Source: Myxococcales bacterium (GTDB taxonomy: Bacteria > Myxococcota_A > UBA9160 > SMWR01). Taken from it: a stretch of DNA of 34,792 bases. The stretch is from the NCBI GenBank assembly GCA_013215605.1, contig JABSQW010000433.1:1-34792 (forward strand), given 5' to 3'. Under the pieces are notes generated by a model that was not told the DNA's origin, searched no databases, and saw only the letters and a list, made by a program, of their open reading frames with translations. The position numbers and the translations under genes were made by a program. Shown here piece by piece: positions 22,897 to 29,551 of this stretch; within the stretch, counting starts at the first letter, position 1, and the number at the start of each line of letters is the position of its first letter.

Positions 22897-24149
22897 GCGC
22901 GAATGAGCGGCCCGGCATCAACGATGAGGCCCTGATGCGGCTTCGCGCTCGCATTGGCGTGCCCGAACCGCACCCGCAGCCCCCGCATTACGTGCGGCCC
23001 AACGAGGACGCCTTTCGCCACGTGGCAAACGCCTACGGGGACGACAATCCGCTCTACTGCGATCCCGACTACGCTGGGAGTACTCGTTGGGGGAGCGCGA
23101 TCGCGTCACCGCTTTTGGTTGGCGGCGACACGCTGATCGGAGAAGACGAGGTAGCTGAGGTTCCGGCCGAGCATCGTGATCTGATGCGCGGCGATCCGTT
23201 GCGCGGCGTGCACGCGTTCTACTCTGGCAGCTCCCACGAGTGGTGGCATCCGCTCTATCCGTCCCGCCGTGTCTTCCGGCGCAATGCGCTCGTTGGCGTG
23301 CAGGAAAAGCGAAGCGAGTTCGCCGGACGCGCGGTCCACGAATGGATGGCTCAGGTCTTTCGCGATGAACGGGGCCACCTGCTCACGGGTCAATACCGAC
23401 TGATGATCCGAACCGAACGAAAGGAGGCGCGCGCCCGCAGCACCGGCGAGCCGTTGAAGATCGAGGCGTATTCAAAGGATGCAATCGAGGAGATCGATGC
23501 GATCTATCGATCAGAGCGCCCGCGTGGCGCGGAGCCGCGCTGGTTCGAGGACGTGGAAGAGGGCGATATCCTCTCTCCCATCGTCAAGGGTCCCTTGACC
23601 GTCACCGACATCATTAGCTGGCACGTTGGTGTCGGTATGGGGCTCTACGGTGTCGCCGCGTTGCGTCTCGGCTTCAAGAACCGCCAACGCATTCCACGCT
23701 TCTATCACCGCGATGAGCTCGGTATCCCCGACGCGATGCAGCGCTGCCATTGGGACCCTGAATATGCGCGTAAGGCGGGAAACCCCACGACCTATGACTA
23801 TGGCCGCATGCGTGAGTCCTGGCTCGTCCACCTCTGTACGGATTGGATGGGCGACGACGCCTGGCTGTGGAAGCTCGACTGCCGGTTTCGCCGTTTCAAC
23901 TTCGTTGGAGACACGCATTGGATGAGCGGCCGCGTTGTTCGCAAGTATCTCGCCGAAGGCGACCGACCGGCGGTTGATCTCGAGCTCGAAGGGCGCAACC
24001 AGCGCGACGAGGTGACGACACCCGGACACGCGAGCATTCTGTTGCCGAGCAGGGAGCACGGACCGGTGCGACTCCCCGAGCCGCCGGACGGCGCAAACGA
24101 TCTTCCATCGCTCATCGAAGCACTAGCGCATCGTTTCGCTGAGAGTTAA
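22893..24149 (+). CDS. MaoC-like double hot-dog acyl-CoA hydratase
   Basis: A 418-residue protein with two hot-dog domains, like the (R)-specific enoyl-CoA hydratases of the MaoC family. The N-terminal half contains 'YGDDNPLYCDPDYAGSTRWG', the family hydratase segment in which the usual Asp is present and the usual His after NPL is Tyr. That substitution is seen in the long-form MaoC-like proteins as far as I know. The second half carries 'DVEEGDILSPIVKGPLTVTD' and 'RRFNFVGDTHWMSGRVV', typical of the fold. It would add water to an enoyl-CoA made by the acyl-CoA dehydrogenase pair. Start ATG chosen for its overlap with the upstream short ORF. Confidence 0.82.
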   Translation: MSANERPGINDEALMRLRARIGVPEPHPQPPHYVRPNEDAFRHVANAYGDDNPLYCDPDYAGSTRWGSAIASPLLVGGDTLIGEDEVAEVPAEHRDLMRGDPLRGVHAFYSGSSHEWWHPLYPSRRVFRRNALVGVQEKRSEFAGRAVHEWMAQVFRDERGHLLTGQYRLMIRTERKEARARSTGEPLKIEAYSKDAIEEIDAIYRSERPRGAEPRWFEDVEEGDILSPIVKGPLTVTDIISWHVGVGMGLYGVAALRLGFKNRQRIPRFYHRDELGIPDAMQRCHWDPEYARKAGNPTTYDYGRMRESWLVHLCTDWMGDDAWLWKLDCRFRRFNFVGDTHWMSGRVVRKYLAEGDRPAVDLELEGRNQRDEVTTPGHASILLPSREHGPVRLPEPPDGANDLPSLIEALAHRFAES

Positions 24150-24201
24150 CGCGTCGCAAGTGTGCGTCACCTCACACCACATTTCGCATTGCGCGAGGCG
24201 A

Positions 24202-25426
24202 TCAGGCCTCGTCGAATTCGAGCGGCAATGACACCACGGTGCGTCGGTTGTCACAAGTGATCTCGACCTCGGTCTCCGGAACAGCGAGCCGCAGCCCGGG
24301 CAGACCGTCGATCAAGGTCGAGTAGGCGGTCTCTAGCTCGAGCTTTGCCAGCTGCGTGCCGAGACAGAAATGCCGACCGCCGCCGAAGACCGCAAGCTCC
24401 TTGAGGTCGCGTCGTAGGTCGAGACGCTTCGGGTCGGGGAACACAGTCGGGTCGTGGTGCGCAGCGTACATAGAACCCACGACCATCTGGCCCTTCCGGA
24501 TCGGTACACCGCCGATCTCGAGATCGCGTCGCGCGAAGCGCTCGATTTGCAGACCCGCGCCAAGGCGTAGGAGCTCCAGCACAGCGTTCGCCCGGACGCT
24601 TGGGTCCTCGCGGAAGACCGCCACCTGGTCGGGGTTACGCAGCAGGTCGAACATCCCGATCGCGACTGCACTGGCCGTGGTCTCGGTGCCCGCCATGATG
24701 AGGCCTAGCATCAGGTTCATTAGTTCCGAAGTCGATAGCCGATCGCCGTCTTCTTCAGCGGAGATCAGCGCAGACAACAGGTCGTCGCGGGGATTGGCCC
24801 GATGCTCTTCCACAACCTCCGAGACGAGCTCGAGAAATTTCGCCTGAACGCGTGCCGAGCGCGCGCGTTCTTCGGCAGGTAGGAAGGGGTTTACCGAGCG
24901 GACGAAGACGTCCGCGTATTGATTGAAGAGCGCTTCACGCTCGCTGTTCGGCTGGATCCCGAACATGCGGCTGATCACGCGGACCGGATACCAGTTCGCG
25001 AGGTCGGCTACGAGATCGAAGCGGCCCTTCGGACGGATCCCGTCGATGAGCTCGCCCAGAATTGAGCGAATCGACGGTTCGAGGCCCGCAACGGCCCGCA
25101 GCGTAAAGGCTTTGCCGAGCAGACCACGCACTCGGTCGTGAGGCTGGTCGGCCATCATAGGAAGCGCCTCGTCCATGCGGTCTTCCATCGCGAGCGCAAC
25201 GGGGTCCGTGGGCGCCTCGTAGTGCTCCCAGAGCCGGCGATCGATCACGAGGTCGTCGTGGCGCGAGGCTTCGACGAAGGGCGCGTGTCCGGTCACGAGC
25301 CAACCGCGCGCTTCCTCCCACCACCAGACGGGCGCTTGCTCGCGGATCGGGCCGTAGACGGCTTCGGGATCTGCGGCGAAGCGGGGGTCAGTGGGATCTG
25401 GCTGGATGAGGGGAGCGACTAGGGAC
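24202..25426 (-). CDS. Cytochrome P450, 5'-truncated at the repeat
   Basis: The minus-strand frame gives about 395-400 residues of a soluble P450. The oxygen-activation motif AGTETT, the ExxR motif ELLR and the heme loop FGGGRHFCLG with its Cys are intact. Reading upstream, P450-like sequence (DPRFAADPEAVYGPIREQ, VWWWEEARGWL) continues to the edge of repeat copy 4, where the frame meets TAG inside the repeat. No ATG, GTG or TTG occurs before a GTG at 25296, which would remove about 43 residues of normal N-terminal sequence. The first ~10-15 residues including the start codon appear lost at the repeat. Expression is doubtful unless a non-standard start is used. Confidence 0.8.
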
Positions 25427-25515
25427 CCCGTATTGGGTTCCTAATTAACAGAACCTCTAGGATAGGACCTTGCAGAAACGCAGCTTGAACTTCCTATCTA
25501 CAACTTCCTATCTAC
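25427..25515 (+). repeat. 76-bp structured repeat, copy 4, with a 14-bp tandem duplication at its end
   Basis: The core copy has TTAACAG instead of TTGACAG. Its last 14 bases (AACTTCCTATCTAC) occur twice in tandem, at 25488-25501 and 25502-25515. The left neighbour is the truncated P450. The right neighbour is the intact 3' end of the FMN oxidase gene, whose stop begins two bases beyond the duplication. End duplication suggests strand slippage or an imprecise insertion at the right edge. Confidence 0.93.
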
Positions 25516-25517
25516 CC

Positions 25518-26783
25518 CTAGGTGCTCTGGACGAAGTCCGCCGTGATCGACGCAACGTCTCGGGTGCCCATGTGGCGCATGACGGTCTCGAACTCTCTGC
25601 GGATGATGGTCAGCGCACCTTCCACACCGGCTTGGCCGAAAGCGGCCAGTCCCCAGAGATAGGGTCGCCCGATGCAGACGGCGGACGCCCCCAGGGCAAG
25701 CGCGGTGAACACATCCGTTCCACGTCGAAAGCCGCTGTCGATCATCACGGGAATACGCCCATCCACAGCGCTCACGATCTCGGGGAGTATCTCGATCGTC
25801 GAGATCGAGTTGTCCATCTGACGCGCGCCGTGGTTGGAGATGATCAGACCGTCGACCCCGTGCTCCACCGCAAGACTGGCATCTTCGTGGGTGAGGATGC
25901 CCTTGAGCACGAGCTTCATCGACGTCGTGTCACGGATGCGATCCACGTAATCCCAGTCGAGCGTGAAGAGATCCGAGGCGACCTCGAGCGGATCATGTCC
26001 GAAAGCCGTGAGGATTCGGCCGATCTGGCTGATTTCGCTCGCGCCATGGCAGCTCCGGCACTCCTTGTTTTCTCGGATTCTGAAGGGATCACCGGGCCCG
26101 CGCAGTCGCCGGAGACGATCCTGGCTGCCGAAGCCCACGTAGTCGATGGTGAGGACGGCCACCGGGCAACCGGCTTCTTCTGCGTGCAGGAGCTGCAGAC
26201 GCGTGACCGGCCAGAGTCGGGGGGTGGCCACCATGTACCAGACCGATTCGCCTCGCGCGTTAATTACCTCATCGAGGCTCTTTCCCGAACCCGTCGAGAG
26301 AATCTGCAGCTGGTCGGTCGTCTTGGCGGCTCGCGCGACTGCGACTTCTCCGTCGGGGTGGAAGGCGGTCTGCATACCTGCCGGGGCAAGGGCGATCGGA
26401 CACGAGAGCTTCGTCCCCAACACTTTGGTCGTCGTGTCGAGCCCGGTCACGTCCACGAGGCGGCGCGGACGAAGAGCGAAGCGCCCGAAGCCCGCACGGT
26501 TGGCGTGGAGACCGCGCTCGTGATCCACTCCGGTGGCCAGGTACGCGTAGTGTCCGGGCGACAGGGCCTGCTTCGCCACGGCCTGGAAGTCGAACACGTT
26601 GATCGCCTCCTTTGGCGAGGTGATGAGCTCGCCGACAGGCGACAGGTCGGGCTCGCACTGCGCGACGACTTCGAGAAGCTCTTGCGTTGATGCCATCGGG
26701 CGCGCAGCGAGGAGCAGCGGACTGCCGAGCAGGAAGCGGAGGAGGGAACGACGGCTGCCGACAGGCTGAAGATCGTATCTCAT
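25518..26783 (-). CDS. FMN-dependent alpha-hydroxyacid oxidase/dehydrogenase with Tat signal and CxxCH motif
   Basis: A 421-residue member of the lactate oxidase/lactate 2-monooxygenase family, oxidising an L-2-hydroxy acid at FMN. The active-site His and Arg lie in 'ISNHGARQMD', and the FMN phosphate site in 'MIDSGFRRGTDVFTALALGA'. The N-terminus (SRRSLLRFL then SPLLLAA) has a twin-arginine signal, suggesting periplasmic location. Residues 242-246 are C-R-S-C-H, a heme c attachment motif within the barrel loop after 'TIDYVGFGSQD'. Heme attachment would be unusual, as c-type cytochromes normally use Sec export, so this is only a possibility. The start at 26783 has no clear Shine-Dalgarno. It diverges from the TetR gene and is probably its target. 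Confidence 0.85.
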   Translation of the reverse strand: MRYDLQPVGSRRSLLRFLLGSPLLLAARPMASTQELLEVVAQCEPDLSPVGELITSPKEAINVFDFQAVAKQALSPGHYAYLATGVDHERGLHANRAGFGRFALRPRRLVDVTGLDTTTKVLGTKLSCPIALAPAGMQTAFHPDGEVAVARAAKTTDQLQILSTGSGKSLDEVINARGESVWYMVATPRLWPVTRLQLLHAEEAGCPVAVLTIDYVGFGSQDRLRRLRGPGDPFRIRENKECRSCHGASEISQIGRILTAFGHDPLEVASDLFTLDWDYVDRIRDTTSMKLVLKGILTHEDASLAVEHGVDGLIISNHGARQMDNSISTIEILPEIVSAVDGRIPVMIDSGFRRGTDVFTALALGASAVCIGRPYLWGLAAFGQAGVEGALTIIRREFETVMRHMGTRDVASITADFVQST

Positions 26784-26788
26784 AAAAC

Positions 26789-26852
26789 GAATATAATTTC
26801 ACTTTTTGACCCACGTCAAGCAAAAGATGAATAAAATTTCGCTTTTTGGTCC
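26789..26852. promoter_or_regulatory. Two 23-bp direct repeats between FMN oxidase and TetR genes (candidate operators)
   Basis: GAATATAATTTCACTTTTTG (from 26789) and GAATAAAATTTCGCTTTTTG (from 26829) are near-identical. Their starts are 40 bases apart, close to four helical turns, in an 88-base divergent gap. The first contains TATAAT. This is a natural place for TetR autoregulation and control of the oxidase. Confidence 0.6.
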
Positions 26853-26871
26853 GGCGCGCTAATCTCGTGTG

Positions 26872-27546
26872 ATGAGCAAAGCCCGCGCGGGTGCCTCACG
26901 CCACGACAAGACGGTTCCGGTCCCCCCGGCTCCTCGCGAGTTCCAGCAGGCGCGGTCCCGAGCCACCTACGAGCGAATCCTGGCGGCTGCCCTCGAGCTC
27001 TATGCAGAGCAGGGTTTTCACGCCACCCAGGCGCCGGACATCGCCAAGCGCGCCGGGCTGAGCGTAGGTGGCTTCTACCGCTACTTCCGCGACAAGCGTC
27101 AGGTCTTTCTCGAATTGGTGCACCGCGGTCTCGAGCAGAATCGCCAAGAGCAAGACCGGATGCTGACGGCTGTGGAGACGCAGCTGGCCGTAGGCGAGAT
27201 CGATCTGCACCGTGCGATCGAGGGCGTCGTCGATTGGACCTGGAAGGCCCTTCATCCGACGCCACCGGATCTCCTGAGAACCCTGTCGGCGATGGCCTAC
27301 CTGGATCCCGACTTTGCTGAGCTGACCGATCAATACGATCGCTACGAACGCAAAGCGCTCTCGCGACTGCTCGCCAAGCTGACGTCGCGTAAGAGAGTGC
27401 CATCACCCCTTGCAGCGGCCCGCCTCGTCGATCTCATCGTCCCCAATGTTGCAATCTGGACGGCACTTCACCCCGACGAGGCCCGCGGAGTGAAAGAGGC
27501 CACAGTCGAGATGGTCTACCGCTACCTGGCCGACCCGCCAGAATAG
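26872..27546 (+). CDS. TetR/AcrR-family transcriptional regulator
   Basis: A 224-residue regulator. The helix-turn-helix is clear: 'TYERILAAALELYAEQGFHA' (helix 1), 'QAPDIAKRAGLSVGGFYRYF' (helices 2-3 with the GxFYxYF recognition helix) and 'RDKRQVFLELV' (helix 4). The C-terminal ligand domain is long and helical with many hydrophobic residues. Such proteins bind palindromic or repeated operators as dimers and release on binding a small hydrophobic ligand, often a CoA ester or the pathway substrate. It diverges from the FMN oxidase gene across two direct repeats, so control of that gene and itself is likely. The start follows GTG; ATG at 26872 chosen. Confidence 0.9.
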   Translation: MSKARAGASRHDKTVPVPPAPREFQQARSRATYERILAAALELYAEQGFHATQAPDIAKRAGLSVGGFYRYFRDKRQVFLELVHRGLEQNRQEQDRMLTAVETQLAVGEIDLHRAIEGVVDWTWKALHPTPPDLLRTLSAMAYLDPDFAELTDQYDRYERKALSRLLAKLTSRKRVPSPLAAARLVDLIVPNVAIWTALHPDEARGVKEATVEMVYRYLADPPE

Positions 27547-27570
27547 GGCTGGAGAACCGAGGCCCGAGTA

Positions 27571-27591
27571 TGGGGCTCATGGAATGCCCCA
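27571..27591 (+). terminator. Possible terminator hairpin after the TetR gene
   Basis: TGGGGC and GCCCCA pair perfectly around a 9-base loop, 25 bases after the regulator's stop. No T-run follows, so it is not a classical intrinsic terminator. It may still stabilise or pause the transcript. Confidence 0.3.
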
Positions 27592-27623
27592 GAGAGACTG
27601 CGGAGGAGTCACACGGCGGGGAT

Positions 27624-27695
27624 CCCGTATTGGGTTCCTAATTGACAGAACCTCTAGGATAGGACCTTGCAGAAACGCAGCTTGAACTTCCTATC
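27624..27695 (+). repeat. 76-bp structured repeat, copy 5 (slightly shortened at right end)
   Basis: The copy ends CTATC and joins CCCTGGGGCC instead of the usual CTACC, so the last few bases are missing or altered. The intact TetR gene ends 77 bases to the left. The PP2C tail on the right begins at the repeat edge. Confidence 0.93.
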
Positions 27696-28111
27696 CCCTG
27701 GGGCCGATCGATTGTCTGGTCTTATTTGCGTTGATCGGTGACAGTCACATCTTTCGGACGGGTTCGGTCGAAGCCGTCGACTTGGCGTTGCGCGCCGACC
27801 AGCGGGCGCACTTCCTTGGCATGCCGGACGACGACTACACATCACTAGCCAAAAAATGCGTAGCCGGCGTCGAAGAAACCGGCGAAACCCGTGCGATCGT
27901 GCTCGCGACCGACGGCATTTCGGAGCGCGGTATCGGCGTCGATGTCCCATCGACTACCGTGTTCGATTGTGTAGCTCGCGCCCAGCGTGTCGACGCTGAT
28001 TTGCGCGCGCTCGAAATCGCCCGATCGGTCGCAGAAGCCGCCAATGCCGCGCACCAGCGACACCGCTCCGGAGACGACATCGCAACGGCAGCGCTCTGGA
28101 TGGGCGCATGA
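27696..28111 (+). pseudogene. PP2C-type protein phosphatase-like protein, C-terminal part
   Basis: From the repeat edge the frame reads GPIDCLVLFALIGDSHIFRT, then 'IVLATDGISERGIGVD' and 'HRSGDDIATAALWMGA'. These match the end of PPM/PP2C serine/threonine phosphatases: the VGDSRxY strand, the LxTDGL metal-site Asp, and the terminal GDN motif, which here is GDD. The N-terminal half, including the first metal-binding aspartate (GDGHGG region), is missing. A TTG at 27731 is the first start in frame, and no ribosome binding site is evident. It is coupled to the hydrolase gene by ATGA, so the pair may have been an operon before truncation. Confidence 0.65.
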
Positions 28112-29049
28112 TGTCGCCGACGGTCGAGTTCGTCGAAGCCAATGGGCTGCGCTTCGAGGTTCACACGGCCGGGAACCCGGATTCCGATCGGCTCGCGCTG
28201 TGTTTGCACGGATTTCCAGAGCACGCCTTTTCGTGGCGTCACCAGCTTCCGATGCTTTCCGACCTCGGCTACCGGGTATGGGCGCCCAATCAGCGGGGGT
28301 ACGGACGCACCACGCGCCCGACACAGGCATCGGACTATCACATTTCGCACTTGTTGAACGATGTCGCGGGCCTGATCGATGCGGCCAGAGCGAGATCCGT
28401 CGTGTTGATCGCGCACGATTGGGGCGGCATCGTCGGCTGGCTGTTCGCGCTGCGCGCGGTTCGCAAGATCGACCGCTTCTGTGTGATGAACCTCCCGCAT
28501 CCCGCACTATTTCGCGAGAACCTGCTCCACAATGCCGTGCAGCGTCGCCGCTCGCGCTACGAGCGGTTCTTCCAGTGGCCGCGCGTCCCGGAGTGGCTAT
28601 TCCGCGCGCGCGGCGCACGTGCGGTGGGCGGCGCCTTCCGCAACATGGCGGTCAACAAGTCGCGCTTTCCGGACGAGGTGCTCGATGTGTACCGCAAACA
28701 CGCGCTCGAACCCGGTGCGATGACGGCGATGCTGAACTGGTATCGTGCAAATCCGTTTCGCGAAGTGACGGCCGGCGCCTTTCCGGTCCTTGCGACGCCG
28801 ACATTGATGATCTGGGGCCAACACGACGCGGCGCTCGGGGTCGAGATGACCCGTGGCACCGAAGAACTCGTGCGCGACTTCAACGTCCGCTACCTGAACG
28901 CGTCCCACTGGGTCCAACAGGATGCGCCGGACGAAACCAATGCGATCCTGCGCGCCTGGCTTGCAGGTGACCCGCTACCGACCGGGGAAGCCGACCCGGC
29001 CGGGTCGGACGACGGCGTCGAAGCTCTCGCCGCGAAGCGGCGAACGTAG
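28108..29049 (+). CDS. Epoxide hydrolase-like alpha/beta hydrolase
   Basis: A 313-residue alpha/beta hydrolase of the epoxide hydrolase/haloalkane dehalogenase group. The oxyanion motif HGFPE lies near residue 32. The nucleophile is Asp104 (AHDWGG), and the acid and base are Asp240 (GQHDAALG) and His267 (ASHWVQQDAP). A cap domain rich in Arg and Trp lies between. Epoxide hydrolases open an epoxide to a diol through an aspartyl ester; a P450 product could be such an epoxide, but this link is inference. The start ATG overlaps the PP2C stop (ATGA). The 3' end has an extension rich in Asp, Gly and Pro with an 18-bp perfect palindrome. Confidence 0.9.
   Translation: MMSPTVEFVEANGLRFEVHTAGNPDSDRLALCLHGFPEHAFSWRHQLPMLSDLGYRVWAPNQRGYGRTTRPTQASDYHISHLLNDVAGLIDAARARSVVLIAHDWGGIVGWLFALRAVRKIDRFCVMNLPHPALFRENLLHNAVQRRRSRYERFFQWPRVPEWLFRARGARAVGGAFRNMAVNKSRFPDEVLDVYRKHALEPGAMTAMLNWYRANPFREVTAGAFPVLATPTLMIWGQHDAALGVEMTRGTEELVRDFNVRYLNASHWVQQDAPDETNAILRAWLAGDPLPTGEADPAGSDDGVEALAAKRRT
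28991..29008. repeat. 18-bp perfect palindrome in the 3' end of the epoxide hydrolase gene
   Basis: CCGACCCGG followed directly by CCGGGTCGG. It lies in coding sequence for the extended C-terminus. A second strong hairpin, TCGCCGC/GCGGCGA with a GAA loop, follows at 29027-29043 over the last codons. Either could be a transcription-stop signal or a protein-binding site; no T-run follows. Confidence 0.5.
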
Positions 29050-29449
29050 CTAGCTGTCTTCGTCGGCCAGGGAGTAGCCGAGCGCATCGAGCATCGCCCG
29101 TGTCTCGTCGCTGAATTCGGCGGGGCCGCCGCGACTTACTCCGCCGGAACGGATGGTGTCGACGGTGCGACGGAGTTCCGTGTCGAGCGCCCCAGCGAGT
29201 TCCGGGCGTTTGGCCGCCAGATCGACCAACTCGCCCGGATCGTCCGCCAAGTCGTATAACGCGCTGGAACCATCGGATCGCCAGACGTATTTCAGCGTTC
29301 CCATCCGCAACGCCCGCAACGCCCGCAACGCCCGCAAGAACGGTGACGAATCAAAATCAGGATAGCCGAGCGCCACGTAGCCGACGTGGATTCGGCGGGC
29401 AAACGGATATTCGGACAGTCGCACCCGATCGTTCTGGGTCGACAGAAAG
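29050..29449 (-). pseudogene. Sulfatase C-terminal fragment, 5'-truncated at the repeat
   Basis: On the minus strand from repeat copy 6, the frame reads FLSTQNDRVRLSEYPFARRI, then 'MGTLKYVWRSDGSSALYDL' and 'DDPGELVDLAAKRPELAGAL', and ends at a TAG. This is the C-terminal strand-helix subdomain of type I sulfatases and related phosphodiesterases (KYVW.SDG...LYDL..DPGE..DLA). About 130 residues remain of the usual 450-600. The formylglycine motif CxPSR and metal ligands, which lie near the N-terminus, are missing. It cannot be an active sulfatase. Convergent with the epoxide hydrolase gene with no gap between the stops. Confidence 0.75.
29305..29337. repeat. 9-bp tandem repeat in the sulfatase fragment
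   Basis: CCGCAACGC occurs three times in a row and is followed by a fourth partial unit. On the minus strand it codes Leu-Arg-Ala repeated. Likely slippage in a gene no longer under selection. Confidence 0.85.
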
Positions 29450-29525
29450 CCCGTATTGGGTTCCTAATTGACAGAACCTCTAGGATAGGACCATGCAGAA
29501 ATGCAGCTTGAACTTCCTATCTACC
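29450..29525 (+). repeat. 76-bp structured repeat, copy 6
   Basis: Full-length, with substitutions that create two ATGs: CCATGCAG at 29493 instead of CCTTGCAG, and AAATGCAG at 29501 instead of AAACGCAG. The second is in frame with the TPR gene to the right. The left neighbour is the truncated sulfatase. The right neighbour is the intact TPR gene, whose probable own ATG is at 29552. Confidence 0.95.
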
Positions 29526-29551
29526 CAAAACGACTGCGATCTGCGTTAGCG

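Noticed and set aside
25470-26690. 406-residue plus-strand frame opposite the FMN oxidase gene
   Set aside because: It is the antisense of a clearly recognisable flavoprotein gene in GC-rich DNA and has low-complexity, unrecognisable sequence.
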